In this document: positions 8,310 to 17,024 of the stretch, in pieces
How positions within the stretch are numbered: position 1 is the first letter of the stretch
Layout of the letters: each line of letters opens with the position of its first letter
From: Alphaproteobacteria bacterium
GTDB lineage: Bacteria > Pseudomonadota > Alphaproteobacteria > MPNO01 > UBA2964
Length of the DNA stretch: 64,000 nucleotides
Reading direction: 5' to 3'
Assembly: GCA_012103315.1 (NCBI GenBank)
Contig: WLWZ01000001.1
Span: forward strand, 1 to 64,000
Notes under the pieces: generated by a model
What the model saw: only the letters and a program-made list of their open reading frames with translations
What the model was told of the DNA's origin: nothing
Databases searched by the model: none
Made by a program: the position numbers and the translations under genes

Positions 8310-8639
8310 TGTTTATCCAAACTTCTCATTCGCCAGCTTTATTCGTCGGCGAGTGCCGCATTTTAGAATTGCCGAAGACAATTAGGCTGCTATTGCAAAT
8401 CATTCGCATCTTATGTCGGGTTTGAGGCATTGTAAATAAGCCTTGTTGATGACGGAATTATCAATAAGTCCCGGTTTTCCGACATTTATGATTAATAATG
8501 ATTATTATTATCGATGATACTAATAATCATTCGCAATTCAGTTGACATTGATAATCATTCTTATTAAGAAACTAGCAACCCCGCAGCCAGCTGGGTCCAT
8601 GCGCCTAGAAATCAAATTTGTGACAAGGAAGTTCAAACT
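8310..8639. promoter_or_regulatory. Divergent iron-control region with Fur-box-like elements
   Basis: This 330-bp gap between fbpC and fbpA holds a dense AT-rich block at about 8488-8570 with repeated TGATAATCATT/AATGATTATTA units resembling the classical Fur box: about 8492-8510, 8515-8533 and 8546-8564. The last overlaps a likely promoter for fbpA, TTGACA at 8542-8547 with TAAGAA 17 bp further. A weaker GCAAATCATTCGC unit at about 8395-8408 could serve the fbpC side. Such boxes bind Fur with iron to repress uptake genes. No gene is seen in the gap. Confidence 0.7.
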
Positions 8640-9677
8640 ATGTCGATGATCAAGCGTTTTAAGTTCGGACTGAGGGCTATTGCCCTAACCACTGGATTGA
8701 TGGCCGGTGCCGTTTCTAGCCCTGCTCTGTCCAATGAACTGAATATTTATTCACACCGTCAGGCGTTTTTGCTCAATCCGTTGTTAGAAGATTTCAAAAA
8801 ACAGACGGGGACCAAAATCAATATTGTCTTCGCCTCTAAAGGCCTGATCCAGCGCTTGATCGCCGAGGGTCCCCGCAGCCCGGCAGATATAATCCTCACT
8901 GTCGATATTGCGCGGCTGCAGCAATATGCAAACAAGGATTTATTCGCCGCCGTATCAACCCCCGTCCTCAAGGCGAATATTCCAGCTCATCTGCGCGACC
9001 CCAAAGGCCTGTGGTATGGGCTTTCCAAACGTGTGCGGGTGGTCGCAGTTTCCAAAGCCAGGGTGCGCCCCGGAGAGATCAAGCGTATCGAAGATCTCGC
9101 TGACCCAAAATGGAAGGGCCGCATTTGTACCCGCAAGGGCAGCCACGTTTATAACCGGGCCTTACTGGCTTCCTTGATTGCGGCTCATGGTAACGCGGCG
9201 GCGGAAAAATGGGCCAAAGGTCTCGTCGCAAACTTGGCGCGCAAACCCCAGGGTAATGATCGGGCGCAGGCCAAGGCGATTTCGCAGGGCATCTGCGATG
9301 TCGCGATCATGAACCACTACTACTACTTCAAAATGAAAAAGAATAAGAATCCGGCGCAGCATAAATGGGCTAAAGCGATCAGAATTCTTTTTACCAATCA
9401 GGGTGATCGCGGTAATCATGTCAATATATCCGGTATCGGATTGGCAAAGCATTCCAAGAACAAAAAACTGGCAATCAAACTCATGGAGTATCTCAGTTCT
9501 AAACACGCTCAGTCTCTCTATGCCGAGGTGAATTACGAATACCCCGCCAACACAGCAGTGCATGCCAGCCAGGAAGTTAAAGTTCTTGGTCAGTTTAAAG
9601 CGGATAAATTGCCCATCGCGACGATTGCCGAGCTGGCCCCAACCGCTCAACGCATTATCAACCGCGTGGGTTGGTAA
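8640..9677 (+). CDS. fbpA: Ferric iron ABC transporter substrate-binding protein
   Basis: A 345-residue periplasmic binding protein of the FbpA/FutA type. Residues 1-31 form a signal peptide ending SSPALS before NELNIYSHR, which is the usual mature start of this family. The segment DVAIMNHYYYFKM at about 220-232 carries the cluster of Tyr residues used to hold Fe3+. Other family signs are RIEDLADPKWKGRICTRKGS and the C-terminal NYEYPANTAVH. The ATG at 8640 follows an AAGGAAG ribosome site. It is followed 11 bp later by the permease gene, and is likely iron-repressed through the Fur-like boxes just upstream. Confidence 0.9.
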   Translation: MSMIKRFKFGLRAIALTTGLMAGAVSSPALSNELNIYSHRQAFLLNPLLEDFKKQTGTKINIVFASKGLIQRLIAEGPRSPADIILTVDIARLQQYANKDLFAAVSTPVLKANIPAHLRDPKGLWYGLSKRVRVVAVSKARVRPGEIKRIEDLADPKWKGRICTRKGSHVYNRALLASLIAAHGNAAAEKWAKGLVANLARKPQGNDRAQAKAISQGICDVAIMNHYYYFKMKKNKNPAQHKWAKAIRILFTNQGDRGNHVNISGIGLAKHSKNKKLAIKLMEYLSSKHAQSLYAEVNYEYPANTAVHASQEVKVLGQFKADKLPIATIAELAPTAQRIINRVGW

Positions 9678-9688
9678 TCACCTGATGA

Positions 9689-11332
9689 TTGATCCCTGTG
9701 TTAGCTGATGTCCTCAAACGTGGTCGATTAACGCGAGACCCTGTTGATAGCTGGTCATCGGCAACACTGATCCTCGGCTGCCTGCTGATCGGCCCGTTTG
9801 TAGCGATCATCTATACCGCATCAGGCGATAGCGGCGGACTGTGGTCGCATCTCATGGACACTGTGTTCCCACGCTATGTCGCAAATACGCTGTGGCTTAT
9901 GTTGGGGGTGGGCGTCCTTAGCCTGCTGTTCGGGATTACCACCGCGTGGGTCGTCGCCCGCTTCACCTTTCCCGGTGCGAAAATTCTCGAATGGGCTCTG
10001 CTGCTTCCGGCAACCGTTCCGGCCTACATCATCGCGTACACCTATACCGACTTCTTGGAATATGCCGGGCCGGTGCAGGGGATGCTGCGGGATCTGTTTG
10101 GCTGGACCAGTGCCAGAGATTACTGGTTCCCTGAAATTCGTTCGATGGGCGGTGCCATTCTGGTGATGGCCTCGGTGCTCTATCCGTATATTTATCTCAT
10201 GGCGCGTACCGCCTTTCGACTGACCCCGGCGTCTTATTTTGAGGTTGCGCGCCTCAATAACAGAAACATCCCTTTCACCGTCGACTTGCCCTTGGCGCGA
10301 CCGGCCATCATTGCTGGGCTGGCGCTGGTTCTGATGGAAGTCTTGTCGGACTTTGGCACGGTCGAGTTCTTCGCCGTTGAAACCCTGACCTTGGGTATCT
10401 TCAATGTTTGGCTTGGAATGAACAATTTGACCGCCGCCGCTCAGATCGCTGGCATGGCGTTTATCTTTATTCTGGCGTTGGTGGTCATCGAGCGTCGCGC
10501 CCGGCGACGTCAACGTTTCGATGATACCAGTGGTCGCTCGACCACCTTATCGGCTGTTAAGGTCACCGGTGGCAAGGCGGCTCTCTGTTTTGCTCTATGC
10601 CTGATCCCCATCGTGCTGGGTTTTGTCATTCCGGTGGGTGTGTTGTTGAGTTTCGTTATCAAAGGACTCGCGATCACCAATATAGAGGCGCTTTTATCAG
10701 CGACGTTCAATTCTCTGACAATTGCGCTGATAGCAGCCCTCGCCGTCATGGCGATTGCGACCGTCATGATCCTCGCCACGACCTATCAAAAACATCCCGT
10801 TTTGAAAGCCCTCACAACTATTTCGGCCTTGGGCTATGCCTTTCCCGGTGCCATCCTGGCAATCGGCGTGGTGTCGTTTGCGGGTGGCGTTGATCGTATC
10901 GCCGCAATGCTGGGGGCATCGAACGGTATTTTGATCGGCGGGGTTGGGTTGTTGGTTCTTGCCTATGTCGTACGGTTCCAGGCGGTCGGGCATGGCGCAA
11001 TCACATCCGGGGCCAATCGGCTATCGCCCAACATCATGAGTGCGAGTTTTGTCCTGGGTCGAAGTTTTACCGGCAGCATGGCACATCTGGCACCACCCCT
11101 CCTGCGGAAATCAATGATGGCGGGTGGTATCCTAGTGTTTGTTGACGTCATGAAAGAGTTGCCGATGACGCTGCTGTTGCGCCCCTTCAACTATGAAACC
11201 TTGTCGACCTATGTCTATCAGTTCGCCAAGGATGAATTGCTCGAAGAATCGGCGCTGGCGGCTCTCACAATTATCATCGCCGGGCTTGGTCCAGTGATTC
11301 TGATAAATGCTTCCCAGCGTAACAAAACTTAA
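9689..11332 (+). CDS. fbpB: Ferric iron ABC transporter permease
   Basis: A 547-residue fused-repeat permease with about twelve membrane segments, as in FbpB/SfuB. Each half has the cytoplasmic coupling loop that contacts the ATPase: YFEVARLNNRNIPFTVDLPLARPAI in the first (about 190-215), and SFVLGRSFTGSMAHLAPPLL in the second. The start is not certain: TTG at 9689, 11 bp after fbpA, or GTG at 9698 in the same frame; no ATG is available in frame nearby. It works with FbpA (periplasm) and FbpC (ATPase, encoded divergently). A bidirectional hairpin at 11360-11384 ends the unit. Confidence 0.88.
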   Translation: MIPVLADVLKRGRLTRDPVDSWSSATLILGCLLIGPFVAIIYTASGDSGGLWSHLMDTVFPRYVANTLWLMLGVGVLSLLFGITTAWVVARFTFPGAKILEWALLLPATVPAYIIAYTYTDFLEYAGPVQGMLRDLFGWTSARDYWFPEIRSMGGAILVMASVLYPYIYLMARTAFRLTPASYFEVARLNNRNIPFTVDLPLARPAIIAGLALVLMEVLSDFGTVEFFAVETLTLGIFNVWLGMNNLTAAAQIAGMAFIFILALVVIERRARRRQRFDDTSGRSTTLSAVKVTGGKAALCFALCLIPIVLGFVIPVGVLLSFVIKGLAITNIEALLSATFNSLTIALIAALAVMAIATVMILATTYQKHPVLKALTTISALGYAFPGAILAIGVVSFAGGVDRIAAMLGASNGILIGGVGLLVLAYVVRFQAVGHGAITSGANRLSPNIMSASFVLGRSFTGSMAHLAPPLLRKSMMAGGILVFVDVMKELPMTLLLRPFNYETLSTYVYQFAKDELLEESALAALTIIIAGLGPVILINASQRNKT

Positions 11333-11352
11333 TGCTCAGCTAGAAAGTTTAG

Positions 11353-11384
11353 CAAAAAAATAGGCGGGAAAAACACCCGCCTAT
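11353..11384 (-). terminator. Terminator between fbpB and pckA
   Basis: A perfect 9-bp stem, ATAGGCGGG with CCCGCCTAT, is followed on the minus strand by seven T after the stem, making a good rho-independent terminator for pckA. On the plus strand the stem is followed by CTTCTTAAATTT, so it may also stop fbpAB transcripts coming the other way. Confidence 0.8.
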
Positions 11385-11409
11385 CTTCTTAAATTTGTCT
11401 CGGTCTTGA

Positions 11410-13020
11410 TTAAGCTGCGGCGTGGATTCCCGCCTTGTTGACGTCGTCACCAACGTCCGCTTCGAACTGTTTAAAGTTCTCTTCGAACTGCTTCGCGAGA
11501 TGCTGGGCGGTGTTGTCATATTCGCCCTTGTCGCTCCACGTATTGCGCGGGGCGAGGACTTCGCTCGGAACATCAGGACAGCCTTCAGGCACGAGGAGAC
11601 CGAAGTTCGGATCTTCGGCGACGCCGGTTGTTGCCAGCTTGCCATCAAGGGCAGCGCGCACCATGGCACGGGTGTGAGAGATTTTCATCCGTTCGCCAAC
11701 GCCGTAGGCACCACCGCTCCAGCCGGTATTGACCAGCCAGCAATTGGATTTGTGCTTGGCAATCCGCTCGCCGAGGATCTTGGCATAGACCGTTGGATGA
11801 CGTGGTAGGAAGGGAGCGCCAAAGCAGGTTGAGAAGGTCGCCTCCGCACCAGATGTCATACCGCGCTCGGTACCAGCGACCTTGGCGGTGTAACCCGACA
11901 GGAAGTGATACATCGCCTGCTCAGCTGTCATCTTACTGATTGGCGGCAGAACGCCAAACGCATCAGCGGTCAACATTACGATGTTGTCGGGATGGCCACC
12001 CATGCCGGTGTCGCTGACATTATCGAGGAAATCGATCGGATAGGACGACCGGGCATTTTCGGCCAACGAGCCATCGTCGAAGTCAGGCATCCGTGTTACC
12101 GGGTCCAAGACCACGTTCTCCAGAACCGTGCCAAAGCGACGCGATGCGGCGTAGATTTCGGGCTCGGCTTCAGCGGACAGGTTAATCGTCTTGGCGTAGC
12201 AGCCGCCTTCAAAGTTGAAGACGCCATTATCGGACCAGCCATGCTCGTCATCGCCGATCATCATCCGGGTGGAGTCTGAAGACAGCGTTGTTTTGCCGGT
12301 GCCGGAAAGGCCGAAGAAAATCGCGACATCGCCCTTAGCGCCAACATTGGCGGAGCAATGCATCGTCATGACGCCGAGCGCCGGCAGGATCCAATTCATA
12401 ACACCGAAAATGCTCTTCTTGATCTCACCGGTGTAGTGGCTGCCGCCGACCAAGACAGTCTTGGACGGGATATTGACCAGGATGCAGACTTCACTACTGG
12501 TGCCGTCGGTCTCTGGGTTTGAGTGGAAGTCAGGAGCCTGAATGACGGTCCATTCTGGCTGGAAGCCGGCCAGTTCTTCATTGGCGGGCTGGATAAACAT
12601 GTTACGGGCAAACAGGCTGTGCCAGGCATTCTCGGTGATAATCCGGACGGGCAAGCGATAAGCCGGGTCGGCACCGCAATAGCAATCTTGAACAAAGACT
12701 TCTTTGTCTTTCAGATAATCCATCATGCGGGCATGTACCGCTGTAAACTTGTCGGCACCGAGTGGCTGATTGACAGGGCCCCACCAGACATCGTCCTGGA
12801 TCGAAGGATCCTCAATCATGAACTTATCTTTGGGCGACCGTCCGGTATATTCACCCGTCTCAGTGACAAACGCACCATCAATGGACAGGACACCTTCTTT
12901 GCGTCGTAGACCAGATTCATAGAGCTGCGGTGCAGTCTGATTCCAATGAACTGATGAGTTTCCCGTCAGTCCCTGATTATTGACGCCGAAGTTGCTTATA
13001 TAAGGTCCAATATCCGCCAC
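11410..13020 (-). CDS. pckA: Phosphoenolpyruvate carboxykinase (ATP)
   Basis: A 536-residue ATP-type PEP carboxykinase, which converts oxaloacetate and ATP to PEP, CO2 and ADP at the start of gluconeogenesis. The kinase P-loop FGLSGTGKTTLSSD is at about 236-249, the PEPCK signature region LIGDDEHGW-like (MMIGDDEHGWSDNGVFNFEGGCYAK) follows, and the metal/substrate residues in VLVGGSHYTGEIKKS and TGRSPKDKF are present. Length is normal. The GTG start at 13020 follows GGAGAG. A 7-bp leader hairpin (ATCGCCG with CGGCGAT) lies just upstream of the ribosome site. In rhizobia pckA sits near chvI and is affected by ChvI, and the same neighbourhood is kept here. Confidence 0.97.
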   Translation of the reverse strand: MADIGPYISNFGVNNQGLTGNSSVHWNQTAPQLYESGLRRKEGVLSIDGAFVTETGEYTGRSPKDKFMIEDPSIQDDVWWGPVNQPLGADKFTAVHARMMDYLKDKEVFVQDCYCGADPAYRLPVRIITENAWHSLFARNMFIQPANEELAGFQPEWTVIQAPDFHSNPETDGTSSEVCILVNIPSKTVLVGGSHYTGEIKKSIFGVMNWILPALGVMTMHCSANVGAKGDVAIFFGLSGTGKTTLSSDSTRMMIGDDEHGWSDNGVFNFEGGCYAKTINLSAEAEPEIYAASRRFGTVLENVVLDPVTRMPDFDDGSLAENARSSYPIDFLDNVSDTGMGGHPDNIVMLTADAFGVLPPISKMTAEQAMYHFLSGYTAKVAGTERGMTSGAEATFSTCFGAPFLPRHPTVYAKILGERIAKHKSNCWLVNTGWSGGAYGVGERMKISHTRAMVRAALDGKLATTGVAEDPNFGLLVPEGCPDVPSEVLAPRNTWSDKGEYDNTAQHLAKQFEENFKQFEADVGDDVNKAGIHAAA

Positions 13021-13165
13021 GTTACTCTCCTGAAACTGTTATCGCCGACATGACTTGCCGGCGATTTTTGACTAGATTTGCGCGTCTATAGCGCAATCCC
13101 ATCGTCGTATCAAACATAACCTTATAAAGAGGCTACTACAACTGTGGACAAAGCGTGGATAAGAC

Positions 13166-13921
13166 TCAGGTTTTCGCTGATTTCCGGGCTTTTTTGACGA
13201 GTTTGACGAGTTCGGTGCGGGCCTGTTCTGCATCGCTAACGATTCGATCAAAATTGATGCGGGCGACAGTACCGCCGGCGCGTAAGTCACATCCCTCTGG
13301 ATCGACACCCGTCAGACGCCAATCGCCTGATTGTCGATCAAGAAGACTGGTCGCATAGAGGGCAACCGCGTCACCATGATCGTCATTCATATGGCTAACG
13401 ATGTCGGCTTCCGCTTCGGCCAGTGCGGTCGCAGCGTCGGCGTTAAAACTGAAATACCTACCGTCAATCCAGTGAATTTCTCCAAAGCCTGCCACCATAT
13501 GGACCCGGTCAACGGCCATTTGGTATAGCGCGAAATCGGCGAACCCCGCATAGACTTCTGCGTCGGTATGGCGTCTGATATAGCGGTGTAAAGCGTCTGG
13601 GTTCTCTGATTTTTGTAGGGTTCCGGTGAGCGTAATACGGGAGCCGGTCAACGGTGTGTCGAGACCGACTGTGCCGTCTATGAGCAGTCCGCAGCGTTGG
13701 TCCTTGAGAATGTTTTGTGTGTGTTCGGCAAGCTCGGAAATCAGGAGAAGTGGACTGCCGTCATAGCTCGTCGCCGTCATTACCAACGAGGCATATGGCC
13801 CTTGGTTATCTTGCATGACCGTTGCGAGAGACCCGCGGTCGATAGAACGGGTCAGCAATCTCGCCTGGCTGCCCAGTTCAACTTCGGTCTTTTGGTCTTT
13901 TTGAGGCATAACTCTATCCAA
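13166..13921 (-). CDS. HugZ-like heme-utilisation / PNPOx-fold protein with DUF2470
   Basis: A 251-residue protein with an N-terminal split-barrel flavin/heme-binding domain of the pyridoxamine-phosphate-oxidase superfamily (about 20-165: GSLATVMQDNQGPYASLVM, GSPLLLISELAEHTQNIL) and a C-terminal DUF2470 domain (about 170-250: EADIVSHMNDDHGDAVALYA). This pairing is typical of HugZ-type heme oxygenases and related proteins; the His in SHMNDDH is conserved in the family. The function here could be heme degradation or an unassigned oxidoreductase. Start choice: GTG/ATG at 13921, or the internal Met at 13909. It is divergent from chvI and lies upstream of pckA on the same strand. Confidence 0.75.
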   Translation of the reverse strand: MDRVMPQKDQKTEVELGSQARLLTRSIDRGSLATVMQDNQGPYASLVMTATSYDGSPLLLISELAEHTQNILKDQRCGLLIDGTVGLDTPLTGSRITLTGTLQKSENPDALHRYIRRHTDAEVYAGFADFALYQMAVDRVHMVAGFGEIHWIDGRYFSFNADAATALAEAEADIVSHMNDDHGDAVALYATSLLDRQSGDWRLTGVDPEGCDLRAGGTVARINFDRIVSDAEQARTELVKLVKKARKSAKT

Positions 13922-13960
13922 CGGTCTTATAGCGAGACCGCATTATAGCGCTTTAAAATT

Positions 13961-14049
13961 GCCTAATTGTTGAGGAATTGGCCTAATAGAGGCACGGTCG
14001 TGAAAAATGACCGTTTTATGGCCTTTTTGCTGCCTCATTTCCGCCTAAT
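13961..14049 (+). repeat. Three GCCTAAT direct repeats upstream of chvI
   Basis: The heptamer GCCTAAT occurs at 13961, 13981 and 14043 in the 172-bp gap before chvI, the first two exactly 20 bp apart (two helical turns), with a related GCCTCAT at 14032. A 6-bp hairpin ACGGTC/GACCGT lies between them at about 13994-14014. The pattern suggests protein-binding sites, possibly for autoregulation by the response regulator. Confidence 0.45.
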
Positions 14050-14093
14050 TTCGTCGATATCTCGCAGTATCGCTGAAATTTGGGAGCTAGAAA

Positions 14094-14837
14094 ATGGATA
14101 CGCTAGAAAGACCAATTAATATCGGAGGGTTACCCGTGGGGCACACAATTGCATTGGTTGATGATGATCGGAATATTCTGACATCGGTGACAATGGCGTT
14201 GGAAGCTGAAGGATTTGATGTTCAAAGCTTTACCGATGGTGATGCCGCGCTGCGCGGATTAAGCGCTCGACCGGTCGATCTTGCAATCCTTGATATCAAA
14301 ATGCCGCGGATGGATGGTATGGAGCTTCTCCAGCGTCTTCGCAAACAGAGCGACTTGCCGGTTATCTTTCTGACATCAAAAGATGACGAGGTTGATGAAA
14401 TTCTAGGTCTCCGGATGGGGGCTGATGATTATGTCAAAAAGCCGTTCTCGCAGCGTCTCCTTCTGGAACGTATTCAGGCTTTACTACGCCGCCGGGACCG
14501 GATGGATTCCATTGGTGACGATGATGATTCTGAGCCACCAATCGTGCGTGGCGATCTCATTCTCGACACGTCACGTCACCTTTGCACCTGGCGGACGGAA
14601 CCCGTTAATCTTACGGTGACCGAATTTCTTATTGTAAAAGTGCTGGCCGCGCGTCCCGGGCTCGTTAAAAATCGAGATCAACTAATGGACGCGGCCTATG
14701 GGGAACACATTTATGTCGACGATCGAACAATCGATAGCCACATCAAACGGCTTCGCAAGAAGTTCAAAGCTGTCGATGATGATTTCGATTATATCGAAAC
14801 CCTCTATGGGATCGGTTACCGCTACCGAGACGCGTGA
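14094..14837 (+). CDS. chvI: Response regulator ChvI
   Basis: An OmpR-class response regulator. The receiver domain opens [21 protein letters not shown], has the phospho-acceptor Asp67 in [13 protein letters not shown] and the conserved Lys in [17 protein letters not shown]. The C-terminal winged helix (about 150-247) ends [18 protein letters not shown]. This closely matches rhizobial ChvI. Two starts are plausible: ATG 14094 (GGGAG eight bases before) or GTG 14136 (GGAGGG nine bases before); the latter fits the usual family start before HTIALVDDD. ChvI is phosphorylated by ChvG, encoded next, and controls envelope, exopolysaccharide and acid-response genes in relatives. The stop is 6 bp before chvG. 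Confidence 0.93.
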   Translation: MDTLERPINIGGLPVGHTIALVDDDRNILTSVTMALEAEGFDVQSFTDGDAALRGLSARPVDLAILDIKMPRMDGMELLQRLRKQSDLPVIFLTSKDDEVDEILGLRMGADDYVKKPFSQRLLLERIQALLRRRDRMDSIGDDDDSEPPIVRGDLILDTSRHLCTWRTEPVNLTVTEFLIVKVLAARPGLVKNRDQLMDAAYGEHIYVDDRTIDSHIKRLRKKFKAVDDDFDYIETLYGIGYRYRDA

Positions 14838-14843
14838 TCCCCC

Positions 14844-16529
14844 TTGGCGCTGAGACTTAATCTCAGCGCGGAGGACAGGGGGCGTCAATCGACAGTTGCT
14901 GGCGATGCCGATCCGGGGCTGGCGGAGTCTGCCCGGGTTGGGCGCCGTGGGTTCTTGTCGCCTCTTACCCGCCGCATTCTTGTAGTCAATGTTCTCGCTT
15001 TGGCGATCCTTTTAGCGGGGTTGCTCTATCTCGGTCGCTATGAGCAAAACCTGATTGCGTCAGAGATCGCGGCGCTCCGCACCCAGGGCGAGATTTTTGC
15101 AGAAGCATTGGCGGAAGGCGCCTACGGCACGCGTGCTGATGGCACAACTGAGCTTCAAGGTGCTATCGCCTCGACGATGTTGCGTCGTTTGGTGACGCCG
15201 ACCAAAAATCGAACGAGGCTATTCGATCAGGATGGGTTATTGGTCGCCGACAGCCGTACACTCTTGGGCCCCCAGGGTGCTTCGATCTCTGTGAGCGAGC
15301 TTCCGCCACCAGATGCGGACTCTTCAATAGGCGATGTGTTTGATCAGACTTATAAAGAGATCATTGAGTGGTTACCAGGCCGTGGCCTGCCGCTCTATGA
15401 AGAACGTCCTGACCAACGTGCTGCAGATTATGAAGAGGTGGCGCGCGCGTTAGAAGGCGGGCCGGCATCGGCCCTGCGGGTCGATGATGCGGATCAGCTG
15501 GTGATCGGTGTCGCTATCCCGGTTAAGCGCTTCAAGCAAGTTATTGGTGCGGTGTTTGTTGTTCGTGATGGGGCGACGATTGAGGAAGCTGTCCGGTCGG
15601 TCCGGATCGATATCCTAACAATTTTTGCGGCGGCGCTATTTGTGACGGTTCTGCTGTCGGTCTATCTCGGTAGTACAATTGTGCGCCCGCTGCGGCGGTT
15701 GGCTGCCGCTGCTGATGAGATCAGGAGCGCCCCCGGTAAGGTACGGTCTATACCGGAATTCAGAGGCCGCAATGACGAAATCGGAGATCTGGCCGCGGAC
15801 TTGAACGCCATGACTGACGCTCTTTCGCAACGTCTTGATGCCATCGAGAGTTTTGCGGCTGATGTTGCTCATGAGCTAAAGAACCCGTTGACGTCGCTCC
15901 GCAGCGCGGTGGAGACAGCAGCACGTCTTAAAGACCATGATCAGCAAAGTAAGTTGATGGAGATAATTCAGGATGATGTGACTCGTCTGGATCGTCTTAT
16001 ATCGGATATCTCAGATGCCTCGCGGTTGGATGCCGAGTTATCGCGTGACGAGACAGACAAGATTGACCTCAATCGGCTCTTGGCCGCTTTGGTTGAAGTG
16101 CATCGTACTTCTGGCAGTCATGGTGATCGGCAGATTGCTTTCGAAGAAACATCTAAAGGGCCCTTTTCTATAATGGGAAATGAAGGACGTGTTGCCCAGG
16201 TCCTGCAAAACTTAATCACCAATGCATTTTCCTTTAGCCCGCCCCAGGGTCTTGTCATGGTTCGGATCGGACGTGATCGGGACTGGATTGTTGCGACAAT
16301 CGAAGATGAAGGCCCTGGCATTCCGCACGCTAGTTTGGAAAAAATCTTTGACCGGTTTTACAGCGAACGCCCCGACTCTGAGCAGTTTGGAACACATTCT
16401 GGGTTGGGGCTGAGTATTTCACGTCAGATCGTAGCGGCACATCAAGGAAAGATAGAAGCCGAAAATCGAACAGATCTGCATGATAAGGTGCTTGGGGCCC
16501 GCTTTATTGTCAGACTGCCGGTCTCGTGA
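14844..16529 (+). CDS. chvG: Sensor histidine kinase ChvG
   Basis: A 561-residue membrane sensor kinase. A first membrane segment at about 43-62 (ILVVNVLALAILLAGLLYLG) is followed by a periplasmic region of ~190 residues, a second segment at about 255-275, HAMP (about 275-330: STIVRPLRRLAAAADEI), then HisKA with His343 in FAADVAHELKNPLTSLRSA and a HATPase domain with VLQNLITNAFSFSP, EDEGPGIP and GLGLSISRQI. In relatives, periplasmic ExoR inhibits this kinase; no exoR gene is in the window. The start is TTG at 14844, since no ATG is available near the membrane segment. Its stop overlaps the hprK start by four bases, which couples the envelope sensor to the PTS genes. Confidence 0.92.
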   Translation: MALRLNLSAEDRGRQSTVAGDADPGLAESARVGRRGFLSPLTRRILVVNVLALAILLAGLLYLGRYEQNLIASEIAALRTQGEIFAEALAEGAYGTRADGTTELQGAIASTMLRRLVTPTKNRTRLFDQDGLLVADSRTLLGPQGASISVSELPPPDADSSIGDVFDQTYKEIIEWLPGRGLPLYEERPDQRAADYEEVARALEGGPASALRVDDADQLVIGVAIPVKRFKQVIGAVFVVRDGATIEEAVRSVRIDILTIFAAALFVTVLLSVYLGSTIVRPLRRLAAAADEIRSAPGKVRSIPEFRGRNDEIGDLAADLNAMTDALSQRLDAIESFAADVAHELKNPLTSLRSAVETAARLKDHDQQSKLMEIIQDDVTRLDRLISDISDASRLDAELSRDETDKIDLNRLLAALVEVHRTSGSHGDRQIAFEETSKGPFSIMGNEGRVAQVLQNLITNAFSFSPPQGLVMVRIGRDRDWIVATIEDEGPGIPHASLEKIFDRFYSERPDSEQFGTHSGLGLSISRQIVAAHQGKIEAENRTDLHDKVLGARFIVRLPVS

Positions 16530-16954
16530 CCGGTGAGAAGGAAATGCTCGTCCATGCAACTTGCGTCGCAATAGGTGACGTGGGGGTTTTGCTTCGCGGT
16601 TCCCCAGGGAGTGGAAAATCTGACTTAGCTCTGCGCTTGATAGATGGCGGCGCTAAGCTCGTGGCTGATGACCAGGTTTCTATCGTTGCTGTGTCAGGAT
16701 TGCTGCAGGCCAGTGCGCCAGAAGTTCTTCGTGGTAAAATCGAAGTGCGGGGATGCGGTATTCTTGAAATTCCCTTTCAAGAAATAGTCTCGTTGCGGTT
16801 GGCAATAGACCTCGTTGCGCGCGCAGATGTACCCCGTCTACCGGAAGATTCTATCTGCGATATCGGGGGGCTGGTGCTGTCCCTGTATCGATTGCACGTC
16901 TTCGACCCATCCTGTCCGGCAAAGGTGCGATCAATCGCAACGCGGTTGGATTGA
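16526..16954 (+). CDS. hprK: Short HPr kinase/phosphorylase
   Basis: A 142-residue HprK C-terminal-type kinase, as found in alphaproteobacteria, without the N-terminal domain of the Gram-positive enzyme (~310 residues). The P-loop GSPGSGKSDLAL is at 25-36, a Walker B-like LVADDQV at about 48-54, and the HprK signature region KIEVRGCGILEIPF at about 72-85. It phosphorylates HPr on a Ser, here Ser46 of the PtsH encoded 1.5 kb downstream. The GTG start overlaps the chvG stop (GTGA). The chvI-chvG-hprK-rapZ-EIIA-ptsH order is a known alphaproteobacterial arrangement that links envelope sensing to carbon/nitrogen phosphorelay control. Confidence 0.93.
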   Translation: MTGEKEMLVHATCVAIGDVGVLLRGSPGSGKSDLALRLIDGGAKLVADDQVSIVAVSGLLQASAPEVLRGKIEVRGCGILEIPFQEIVSLRLAIDLVARADVPRLPEDSICDIGGLVLSLYRLHVFDPSCPAKVRSIATRLD

Positions 16955-17024
16955 AAATGATGATTGGCGGTATTGTTAGATCGCTTGCCGTTCGGAATAC
17001 AAAGCGCAATAGTAACGCCCGAAT

